Of a stretch of DNA of 64,000 nt, positions 1-11,700 are shown in pieces. Every line of letters starts with the position of its first letter. Position 1 is the first letter of the stretch. Location of the stretch: assembly GCA_009760885.1 (NCBI GenBank), contig CM019692.1:53769262-53833261 (forward strand). The letters are read 5' to 3'. Source of the DNA: Achatina immaculata. Lineage: Eukaryota; Mollusca; Gastropoda; Stylommatophora; Achatinidae. Under the pieces are notes generated by a model, which saw nothing but the letters and a program-made list of their open reading frames with translations, was not told the origin of the DNA and did no database searches. Position numbers and translations under genes: made by a program.

Positions 1-384
1 CAGTGCAGTCTAGACAGGCGGGGATACACGGTTATCCCAAAACACATCGAGGTTTTCCGGTGAGAAAGTCTAACTCTAGATTAAACTGGTGCAACGAAAA
101 CCACAGTGCCACTCAATCCCGCTTCTGAGACCCACCGAGAATACAGTCTCAAGTCCTGCGATACTCTGAACATATTGTGGTCCTCTCGAAGATCTTGTGT
201 GGTCTTTTCGGGGACCACAGGACCTACTGAGGACCACAGGAGTAAATTCAGTAGGATCACGGGGCGGTCTTGGTGGTAGAAGCGAACGAAGAAGAAACCA
301 TACAAGATAGCAGATATTAAACTAGATTTTGAAATGCACAGCACAGAACATTTCATACTGGACAGTAAAGATCAAATAAGATTC
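1..384. other. Left edge, no exon recognised
   Basis: The receptor gene on the minus strand must continue beyond the left edge, but I could not find its next exon here. A minus-strand open frame at 81-356 matches nothing I recognise. Bases from about 300 to 384 belong to a ~122 bp tandem repeat that resumes at 2394 after a LINE insertion. Confidence 0.5.
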
Positions 385-2530
385 TGGATAAAAATCTTAT
401 CTTATATCTTATATCCTTCCCGTGCCGTTAAACATCACATAGGGCTATCAAGGTAGTTTGCCAATTTTTCCTGTCTTTAGCGAGTCTTTCAACCTGATCA
501 AGGAATTTTATGACTATTAATTTGGCCTCTCTTAACAATGTCCTCTTCAGAGTTTCACGTGGTCTGCCTCTTTTTCTTTGGCCTGTTGTGTTCCATTTTA
601 TAGCTTGTTTTGGGATTCTCTGATCATTTCTTCTCACCACATGACCAACATATGTCCATCTCCTTTTTCTGATCACCCATGAGATTGATTGTTGTCCAGT
701 CATCTGTCTTATCTTTGCGTTGTTCTTGAATTAGTTCCACTCGATGCCGAGTATTTTCCTTAGGCATTTGTTTTCAAAAGAGTCTTAATTTCTTTTCTGT
801 TTCTTTGTTTTCCAGCTTTTACATGCATAAATGAGGGTGGATATCACATTTGAACTGAATAATCTTAACTTGGTTTTTGTGCTTATAACTTCTGAATTCC
901 ACATGTTGTCATATGTTTGAAGATATTCTCTTTGTACAGGTTGAACATACATGGAGACAGAACACATCCTTGTCTCACTCCCCTCTTGTCTTGAAGATCG
1001 ATGCTGCTTCTGCAATTCTAATACTAACTTCCTTTCTGGTGTCACCATCCTGGTCTATGTAGCTGCCAAGGTATGCAAATTGATTGACTTCTTCAATATC
1101 TGTCCCTTCTATGTGTATTTTTCCATTTTGATTAATGGGAAGTTTCATTATTTTTGTTTTGTCCTTGTTAATTTCAAGTCCTATTGTGTTAGCCAATGAA
1201 GACATGCTATCTGTTTTTTCTTGCATGGAATTCACATTGTTACTGATAAGAGTTATGTCATCAGCAAAATCAAGATCTTCTAGTTGGGTCTCTTGTACCC
1301 AATCAATACCTGTGTTACCTGTGCAGCATTTTTTCATTATGAAATCTATTTAATTCCAAAAAGCAAAGGAGACAGTATACATCCTTGTTTCACACCTGTT
1401 TCAATCTGGAACCATTCACTCATCCCTTCTTCTGTTTTGACTGCACAAACATATCCATTGTAGAAGTCCTTAATGATGTTGACAATTTTAGATGGTATTC
1501 CATATAGACTTAAAAATTCTCCACAATGAATCTCTGTGTATGCTATCAAATGCCTTTTTAAAGTCTATGAAGTTCAGTATTAGTGGTTTCTGCTTTCAAT
1601 ATGTTTTTCAAGTATTATTCTTAGAGTAAAGATCTGGTCGAGACAGCTTCTCCCTTTTTGAAATCCTGCTTGTTCTTTTTTCATTGCTGTATCCACTATA
1701 TCTTTAAGTCTATTCAAAATGACCTTGCAAAATACATTTGGCACAACTGATATTAAGGTTACTCCACTCCAATTGTTACAGTCACTAAGGTTGCTTTTTT
1801 TGGGTATTTTAATAATGATTCCTTTTTTCCATTTAGAAGGGACCTTTTCTTCTTTCCAAATCTTATTAAACATTCTCTGTAGTTGTCTCATGTTGTCACT
1901 AATGACAGCTTTTAACATTTCGGGTGTTATTTCATCTTCACCTGCAGCTTTGTTGTTAGCCATTAAATTCACTGCTATTTCAATTTCATGCAATGTAACT
2001 TCATCAAGGTTGACATTTAGTTGTGGGGCTAGTAAGTCGGTTTCAAAGTTTAAGAAGTCTTTTGGGTGTGGTCGATTAAGTAGTTCTTGGAATTGTTCAG
2101 CCCATCTTTGCTTTTGGCCTTTACTTGATGTTAACAGGGCTCTAGTTTTGCTGAGGACTGGTCTTTCTTTAGATGTAATAATACCTGTTAGCCTCTTTTG
2201 TATGTAATATAAAGTTTTACTGTCTCCTGTTTTTGCTGCTTTCTCTGCCTCTTTTGCCATATTGTCTATGTATTCTCTTTTATCCCTTCTAGCTGAACTT
2301 TTTACTTTCTTTTCTATTTCTTTATATGTTGTTTTTGCCAGAATTTTTCCAAGGTCTGTTTTTACATTCAACATGTCTAATTTGGATAAAAATGCTGAAA
2401 ATATAATACTTCATACAGGATGGCAGATAGCAGATATTCAACTAGATTTAGAAATGCACAGCATAGAACATTTCATACTGGACAGTAAAGATCAAATCAG
2501 ATTCTGGATAAAAATGCTGAAAATACACTT
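300..2530. repeat. 122-bp tandem repeat split by a LINE insertion
   Basis: The block at about 302-395 is nearly repeated at 2426-2518 in the same orientation. The junction GGATAAAAATGCTGAAAAT occurs at about 2384 and again at about 2506, a spacing near 122 bp. Removing the LINE at 396-2382 restores a continuous array of at least two units. Confidence 0.7.
396..2382 (-). mobile_element. RTE-like LINE (family A), 5'-truncated, broken ORF2
   Basis: The minus strand encodes pieces of a non-LTR reverse transcriptase in order: the linker and RT fingers (2374-1580), an RT segment with the GVKQGCILSP motif (1549-1346), the palm with the catalytic FADD motif (around 1270-1290) and the C-terminal GRPRETLKRTLLREA region (703-428). 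Stops and frameshifts separate the pieces, so it is dead. No endonuclease domain is present. The 3' end carries an ATAAGAT-type simple tail, as in RTE elements. An 11-base direct repeat TGGATAAAAAT at 385-395 and 2383-2393 is the target-site duplication. Confidence 0.85.
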
Positions 2531-2651
2531 TGTACTGGATGGTGTTGAAACAAGTTAGCTTTAGAATAAAATGCTGCTGACAGGGCAGCCCCACATGAGT
2601 GTGAAACATCAACGGACAGAACTGAACCAGTCCAAAATCTTTGAAACCTAC

Positions 2652-2718
2652 CTCTTCTTGGTATCGCTCTCAGCTAAGTCTATCATGCAGGCTGCAGCTC
2701 CGAAGGGGCAAGTCTGAT
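2652..2718 (-). CDS. IGF2R: IGF2R exon 23 (repeat 10, middle)
   Basis: It encodes a short segment with the Cys-rich CPFGAAAC motif that follows the INVC strand in each repeat. It enters completing a Gly/Asp codon (phase 1) and leaves with two bases of a codon. The donor is GTAGGT. It is the last exon I can support before the left edge. Confidence 0.85.
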
Positions 2719-5700
2719 CTAATAAGAAAAAAACATTTAAAACATGTTTTATTAATGACTTAATAGAAATTCTGTGATAAAGAGATATGCTTAAAACTCT
2801 GCCTGAATACGCACAGTGTCGTGTTGCAAAGTTTAACAAAAGCGTAAAGGACCTCTAGATTACAAAAAAAACTGATAGGATTTTGTCTCACACCAAAAAT
2901 ATTTGGCAGTTTATTTTTAATCTTCATGTTTGTTTCTAATATATATCTTATCTTGAGCAAACCATAAGTAAATGTAACCTTTCTTAACAAACACATTATT
3001 TTATTCTTCTATTATAAATAAAAGTATCTTATGTCAATTTATTTTTACACACTTACTTAAAAATATGAACATCTTATGTTAGTATATTCATTTATGGTGT
3101 GTACTTGTATTTATTACTATAATATACTATTATAAACATTAATATATTATGTTAATGCATATGACTGACTATAAAAATAGCTTTTATTAATGTATCCATA
3201 TATAATTCCACTACAAATAAGAATATCTTATGTTAATGTATCAGTATAAAAATATCTTATGTTTATGTATTCGTCTATACTTCTGTAAATACTTACATAT
3301 ACTTACTATAATGTTAAAAAAAAATTGCTTTCACCTACCTTTTTCTACATGTACTATAAAGTAAAATACTTTCACGTACCTTTTTTGTGCACTAACGACC
3401 TGCAGACATTGATAATGTATTTCTTTTTATCATCAGGGTACTCTCTCTCATAATTGCTATCGGCACGAGTCAGTCGGGACAGGTCGAAAACATCATCACC
3501 ATACTTAAAGGTGCAGTCGGAGATCTGATGAGGGGGACATGCCACACTTGTATGCCACTCAAACACATACGTGCAGTCAGACTTCTCATCCACATATTGT
3601 GGCTGTGTGGAGCCAGTCTTACTGTGGTCACACAAAAAATTTATGACTGTAGATCTGGTGAAGCTGTTATGACAGCTATCCTTGCCTTCTGAGTAAACCA
3701 ACGAAATCTGACCAGAGTTATAGATCGGCTGGTCACTAGACACTCCTGAAACAATAAGAAAAGAATATGAATTGTAACACTGCATAGCTTAAATAGTTTA
3801 AGTGGTGTTACAAAAGTTTGGTATTACTTCATGCCAGTGAAATAATGGCAGTAAACATAAAGAGTTAAAGTAATATCTTCTTACATCTTGCCATTAAACG
3901 TCACATAGGGCTTGTACGGTAGTTTGCCAAGTTTTCCTGTTTTATGGTGAGCTTTTCAACCTCATGAAGGGATTTTATTACAGTGCCTACTAATATGGCC
4001 TCTCTTAACCTCTTATTCTTCAGCCTGTTGTGTTCCACTTGATGGCTTGTTTTGGGATTATCTGATTGTTTCTTCTCATCACATGACCAACATATGTCCA
4101 TCTCCTTTTCCTGATCACCCATGAGACTGGTTGTTGTTCACTCATCTGCCTTATCTCTTGTGTTGTTCTTGAATTTGTTCCGCTTTATACTGAGTATTTG
4201 CCTTAGTCCTTTGTTTTCAAGAGTATAATTTGTTGTCTCTTTCTTTAGCTGTTTTCCAGCTTTCACATGCATAAATGAGGGTGGATATTATATTTGAACT
4301 GAATAATCTTAGCTTGGTCTATGAGCTTATAACTTTTGAGTGCTGCCATAGTTCTCAAGATTCTTGAAGGTCAATGCTGCTTTTGCATTCTCATTCTAAC
4401 TTCCTTTCCACCTGGTCTATGTAGATGCCAAAGTATGGAGATTTGTGAACTGCTTCAACAGCTGTAATATACAAAGAATACCACTAGTGAAATAATAACA
4501 ATAAACACAATGATGAAACAAAAATTACAAGCATGAAAATGTGGCTTTTAGATGAAGATGCAGCATATACCTTGGACAGCCAAAACAAAAAATGAAGTCA
4601 TATAACACCAAAAATGTCATAGAATATGAAAGACACAAAAAAAAAGTAACTGACTATGACTGACTAGTTAAAACTATAAGGAAAATGCACTAAAATATTT
4701 TTTTTAAAAATAATGTCAAAAGAAGCATGAAACAGTTGTTGGAAAAACTAAAGATAACTCCTCCCCTATCACAGAGAAAAAATCCCTGAATGTGATGATC
4801 TAGTGGCACAGGAAAAACATGGCAGCAGAACTGGCTGGATGAACCAAGGACTGCAGAAAATAGGAGGCACAAACATACTCATTAAGACATTAAAACTGAA
4901 TTCACAGACATATGATGGAGGGAAGGGGGGAGGCATTAACATACTCAAGACATTAAAAAAGAGTACTAAAATTAAACTCACAGACATAAGATGAGAGGGG
5001 GGGGGGCACAAACAGACCAAGTAATTTTAGCTGCAGAGCCTCCCAACCTTATCTCCCAGACAGACATAATGGAGAGTCCTAGGAACAGCCCACTAACTTG
5101 CTGTCCTGGGGGAGAGTCCTAGGAACAGACCACTACCCTGCTGTCCTGGGGGAGAGTCCTAGGAACAGCCCATTACCCTGCTATCCTGGGGGAGAGTCCT
5201 AGGAACAGCCCACAACCCTGCTGTCCTGGGGGAGAGTCCTAGGAACAGACCGCTACCCTGCTGTCCCAGGCTCTCCTTAGATAAACCGCTGATGGAATAA
5301 ATATCAGAGATACAATGAAAGGTTAAAGTGACCCCTTTTTCACAGACATATCTATGCAGAGGATGAGAGCTGAGGATGGCTCCGCCCACAACAAGCTCAG
5401 GTTGACCATGCTATGACTGACGCAATAACCAATAAGAAGCCACCGACACATATGACGACCTTTCATTATATCTTAGATATATCCATTGTCACATGAGTAT
5501 CTAAAAAGGAGAGCCTGGGTCTGTGAGGATGGTGGGCTATCCCTAGGGCTTTCCATTATGTTGGTCTGAGAGATAAGGCTGGGAGGCTCTGCAGCTAAAA
5601 ATAATTGGTCTATCTGCATCCACCAGTGCTAGATAAACCGAAACAAATAAAGCTGTACCAATTTTTATGGGGGTTTGTAGGCTTGCTCCTGTCTGACATG

Positions 5701-8700
5701 CTGAGACACTTCCTTCCCCACATGGACCTGGTCCATTCACCAGAGGTCCGCAAACACTGAGGAGGAACTGATAGCCACCGCCTGTGACATTGTAGTTGTC
5801 ACTGGAACGGCGGAGAGTGCTGAAGTCAAACTCAAAGTTGTACAGCGGATCTACAACTTTACAATTAGAACCAGTTGTGACCTGCGGTAAATAAACCAAC
5901 ACAGCATGAGAAGCACAGTATTAAAAATAAAATATTCATGAAAGAGAAGGTAAACGTAAACCACTGTTACAGTGCAAAGCAGGAGGGAAGATAACTGACT
6001 TTGTACAGATGTCAGAGCCAGTGAATTACAGCTGGACATGACCCTGTCTCACTTCTCCTTGGTGCTCACAGTAACAGACTCAGTCTGGCCAATGGATCAC
6101 TATGGTCACCATGGTGGCAGAGTCTGCCAAAACAGCACCACATATTTTCCAGTTTTTAGCACTAGCCCAAGTCTACAACTTGCTGACGTAATACACTCTC
6201 TATTCGACGTGATGCTTGTGTTTTACCACACCGGCTGCAGCAAAAACATTCTTCTCACAGTTCCAGGTCTAATGGTTACCCTTACTGTAAGTGCATAATG
6301 TCGACTGTCTTGCTACAGTACCAGTATCTAGTCTTTGAATGAACATACATCGTTTCAGACATCCCAGGTTCTTTTACAATTGCAGATACAACACATGTTG
6401 AAACAATCTGGCTATAGAACTGAGATCAAATTTGAGAGTCATACAAATGGTCAAAAATGTGTAAGACAAAAATGTTCACAGTTCAAGGTTTCATTACAAC
6501 AGAACAGTAACTGTACCAGACTGGCATCCCCACACTCTGGGCACTCCTATATGTGCTCCACCTTCTGTTCTAACACTCGCTGAAGTGTGCACCTGCTGAT
6601 GGAGCCAGTCACACACTTGTGGGTTGCACATGCTAAACCACTTTTTTTTAAAAATGTCCACTTTCCCTCTTCTCCCCAAATTCAATCATCCTCCTGATGT
6701 GATTGTCATTCAACCTGAAGTTGTCCTCCATATGCAGCCTATCCAAGGTAGCTCTTGCAATCTCCTTTTTGTCCGTTCTTAGAGTGTCCTGAATTAATGC
6801 CATGCCTGACAGCCTGTCCGCCTTCTCATTGCCTTGACTCCCGCATGACTCGGGCAGTACATTCACGTCAAAATGGATAACTGAGAGCCCTCTAAAACCT
6901 GGACCCATTCCCTGGAGAAGAAATGTCTCTCAATTTTCTGTAACATGCTTTGGGAGTCTGCTATGACGACTTCATGTGAGTTGCCTTGCTCCACCAACTA
7001 GAAAATTGCTTCTGATACAGAAACTACATGTTACCAGCCACAGACACACACGTCTGTTTGACTGAGATCTTACATTAAAATGTTTCTGAAGCAGATCTTT
7101 ATATGCTTCTGTAAATTTGCGACATTTTGTATTTTAATATCATATTTCTGTTATATTTTATGACTGCAATAGTAATTTTAGTTAGTATGTGACATTTTGT
7201 GTTGGCATTCTATGATATTTTGCTTGTGCTAGTATTAGTATTTGTCACTTTGTTTGTATTGGTATATGAAAACCCGACAGCATTTAATGCAATTAGTACA
7301 ATGAACTAGTCCAAGCACACACTAAAAATACAACAAAACAAAAAAAACAAACACTAGAAGACAGAACAAAACAAACACACAGACCCAGCAAAAAACTTCT
7401 CACCTTCTGAGCACAAGCACTGGGTGTCTTCCATATAAATGTGTACTCACAGGTACTGCTCTCTGCCTCAAACACAGGATCATGCTGGAAGACATGAATA
7501 CTACATTTCATACTTAACATGCATCATCAATTTAGAAAATAAAACATTTACTCTTTACATCTGCAGTATCTGCAACCTTAAGCTGAACATTCTAACTCTA
7601 CATGCCATTAACAGATGATTACCAATTCTTACTGTCAGATTATCCAGTCTTTTATGATGCCACTTTGATATTTAGTGACTGAAATATTACAAAACTGTAA
7701 GTTATTAACATAGCTCAGTCATGCCTTACAGGCAACAAAAGATATAGTGTTAGTGCTCATATTTTCCTTGGGCTGATGGGGTGATGCAGTCAGCACATGA
7801 TGGGGTGATGAAGTCAGCACATGATGGGGCGATGCAGTCAGCACATGATGGGGCGATGCAGTCAGCACATGATGGGGCAATGCAGTCAGCACATGATGGG
7901 GCAATGCAGTCAGCACATGATGGGGCAATGCAGTCAGCACATGATGGGGCAATGCAGTCAGCACATGATGGGGCAATGCAGTCAGCACATGATGGGGCAA
8001 TGCAGTCAGCACATGATGGGGCAATGCAGTCAGCACATGATGGGATGATGCAATCAGCATATTTCAGGGTGATGCAGTCAGCACCAGGACTGGCTGCCTT
8101 ATTCCTTGACTCCATAAGGAAACAAATATTGAACTTTTACAGCTGGATCACTGGAACATTGCAGCTGGATCACTGGAGCTGGATATAACACAATGACCTT
8201 GTGCATCAAACACTATGCCTCCCACAAGTATGAATAATTATATCAATATTTTACAATTCAGTATGAATGATTCTGATCTTTGTATCTCATTAGAGATGAT
8301 GATGGTATCTAATTTAATCTAAATGCCATGCTGCGTGGCGTAGGCGATCATTTCTCTCCACAATTCTCTATCTTTAGACTTGATTATGAGATCTGCCGGT
8401 GACTTTCTTCCTAGCCACACTGACAGCCCATCCAGTAACTTCTCTCTCTGTCTTCCTCTGTCTCTTCTTCCCTCAATTTTTCCACTTGCCACAGTGTGTT
8501 CCAATTTTCCTATTCTCAAGGAATGTCCTATAAATCTCGCTTGTCTGCCTCTGATCTTTGGTATAATTTGCTTTTTAACTCAAGCCTCTCTTAAGACTTC
8601 TTCACTGATTTTCTTGGCTGTCCATGGTACCTTCAACATCCTTCTTATAAACCACATTTCCATGGCCTCCATTTCTCGTTGTACTCTCTTATTCACACTC

Positions 8701-11700
8701 ATAAAACAGAATTGGCTCTATGTAACATTTAAGCACTTGGAATCTTGTACTCAGAATGATGGTGGTATACAGATGATAAATGATAAGTCAGATACACTCC
8801 ACAATTTAAAAACAAAATCTGGATGACTTCTACAATGACCAATAACATTTTGGTTCTCTCCAAAGAAAAGCTATCTTGTCAAAGTGTCTGCTGGTTACAA
8901 ACTACTCTACCTCAACCTGGTCACAGAAGAAGAGAATTCGTGTTGATCGGAAACTTTCATTTTCTTTCCCCTTGTGACAGACGTCCCCTCCTTTGTACAA
9001 GATAGTCACAGCTCCATCGTCGCTCGACACAACGGGTTCTGACTGGACATAGCCCATGCTATAGTTTCCACTGCTACCTGTCTGACAGCCACCGACAGCA
9101 CCACCTGAAACAGCAATTGATATGATTATGAAATCAAATTCTACTGAGCTACATTCTGAATGCTATTTCATGTCTTAATCTGTAAAAAAGGCCCAGCTCT
9201 GCTGCTGGTCCTAGAGAGCGGCTTCATTACTCTCGGGGCCAGCCCGTACGTGCTCAGTCTTTGACATCAGGATCTCCTTCAGTGTTTTTAGAGAGATGAC
9301 TCCAAAGTCTTAATCATATACACATAAAAAAACATCATCATATTATGCAAATAGACAAAAATATCATATCATGTACACTAATAAAAACAGTTATATTATG
9401 TTTACCTATAAAGAAATATCTATATTATGTAGACCAATAATAACATCATCATAATGAGTAGATAATAAAAAACATTACATTTTTTCACTGAATGTCCTAC
9501 TTTTCTAAATATTATGGAATGGACTTAAATACGCACGTTAAATTTTACATAAAAACTGAATGTACATGCAGCTTTTATCCAGCTTTCCTTGCTTTTTTTC
9601 TGAAGACACAAGACTTCTTGCCATGACACTTGACTTTTGAACTTCGTTCTAAGAGATGCACATTGTTTAAGAAATTAATTTGAAAGAAAAAAAAAGTTTC
9701 ACAGAGTAAGCCAACCTGGACATGATACGTCTGATGTTGGATTGACAGGTCGGCACACATTAATGTGGTAACTCAGATCTGTGTGGCTGGGGCGGTTGTC
9801 AATGACCATCCAGTTGCCAGTTTCTCTGGCCAGTGGTGTCAAGTCAAACTGCCTGCCTTGGGAGTCTTGTATCTTGCAGCTAACAGGCTGCGGTGGACAG
9901 GCCAGGGCTGTCTTAACTTTGAAAGTTGTTGAGAGAAAGGCCTGGCTATCAAATGTGATAACCGGAGACTGGGCAGTTCGGTCACAGAAAAAGTTAAAAA
10001 CAAACATGTTGTAACTTCCACCAAGGTCTGCAAAATGGATAAGAAAATATGTGACAAATAATGATGACAGCATAACTTGGTCATACTAAACAAAGCAGTA
10101 TACAAATGCTGGAATGTAGTTTGTAATGTATGTCTATGATAGTTTGTAAACTTTACATTGCTTAGAGAAGAAATATTTGTTTGTGTATAGTTACAGCATA
10201 TAGTTAAAGTATATATTGTGTATAGTTATATATTTAGTTTTATATACTTATACACTAATTATTCGCATGTTAACAACAGCTGCTGTAGCTCAAAGATGTT
10301 TGTTTAACCAGTAAATGTAATGTCTGTATATCTAACATGGAACTAAATCACCAACTATATAACTAAGAGAAATTTATTGTCAAAAAATATAGAACTGCAT
10401 CTGAAATTATGTGCTTTACCTCTATGTATGCTGACACCTCTCATTCTCTTCTGTACATTCAACACAAAGTTAAAACTTAACATTAAGGAAAACTGAAATA
10501 GTAGTAACTCTCTTACACAAAATCCTTTTATGTACACATTCAACAGTGATTTCATTAACACTCATCACAGATATTCATTCAAACACTATGTGCCAAGTGG
10601 ACAGGCAGGTGCTGAGATCATGCTTCTTTGTTTTGTTCAGTCCTTCATATTTTTATCTTCCTTTTCTCAACTACTTAGTCAGCTTTCTAACATTTTTTTT
10701 TGTAAGGTCTCCTTCTCTTCTTTTTTTCCCTAGATTTTGTCCAATTTTCATTAATGACAGGCATAATATAATTATATATAATTTAAATAAATATTCAATT
10801 ATTTCACATATTTGTTTGCACTGATTGATTAGCTTTATGAAACAAGTTACGGTTTTGTGGATGAAGAGCAGCAAGAATACAACAGATCTTCTCACAAGAA
10901 GACTTAGATGAAAATAAATTGGTACTTTCTCTTGTGACTTTTATCTTCACCAGCAGTAATAAAATTACTACAATAAAATTTCCCCAATTCTGTACCAATC
11001 TTTGCATTGGATCACTACTAATAATGGAGATACAATGAGGGAAATTAAAAGGAGGATATCTATTGCTCTTCAAAAAGTAAAACAACTAAAGAATCTGTGG
11101 AGAGGAACAGACAAAACTACAAAAATTAGCCATGCATCTTTCCCATTGCAAAATATGCCTGTGAAACCTGGACACTTAACAAAACAGCTGAGAAATACAC
11201 AAATGCCTTTGAATGTAAATGCTACAGAAGAGTTCTTCAAATATCACAGACACAAAAAAGAACAAATATATCCATACTACAAGAACTTAATATTGAAGAA
11301 GGCTGGTTAGTAAAGACGATTAAACAAAGAAAATTTAAATATTTTGGACACATTAAACGTTATGATAATCTAGAGAAGACAGTCTTGGAAGGGTACATAA
11401 TGGGAAAAAGAAAGAGAGGAAGACCAAGATGAAGATGGTTGCAAGACATCGTTGATGATCTGCAAATGGATGCATCAGCAGCAGGACATCTTGCTTACAA
11501 TCGAGAGGCCTACAGGAGAGCTGTTAGGGAGACAAAGTTCTGCAAGGGACATGCAAATGACTGACTGACTGAGCAGTACTAACAGCTACAATGAAAATAA
11601 TAATAACTGAATACTGAATTCCTTTTCAAAGGTTTATCACTTGAGTCAATATCAGCTGAAGGTTTATCACTTGAGTCAATATCAGCTGCAATTTTATCAC

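Noticed and set aside
1719..2207. 162-codon plus-strand frame
   Set aside because: It is antisense to the reverse transcriptase of the LINE on the minus strand.
7719..8188. Several repetitive open frames on both strands
   Set aside because: They are products of the 24-bp minisatellite, with no start context or other gene signal.
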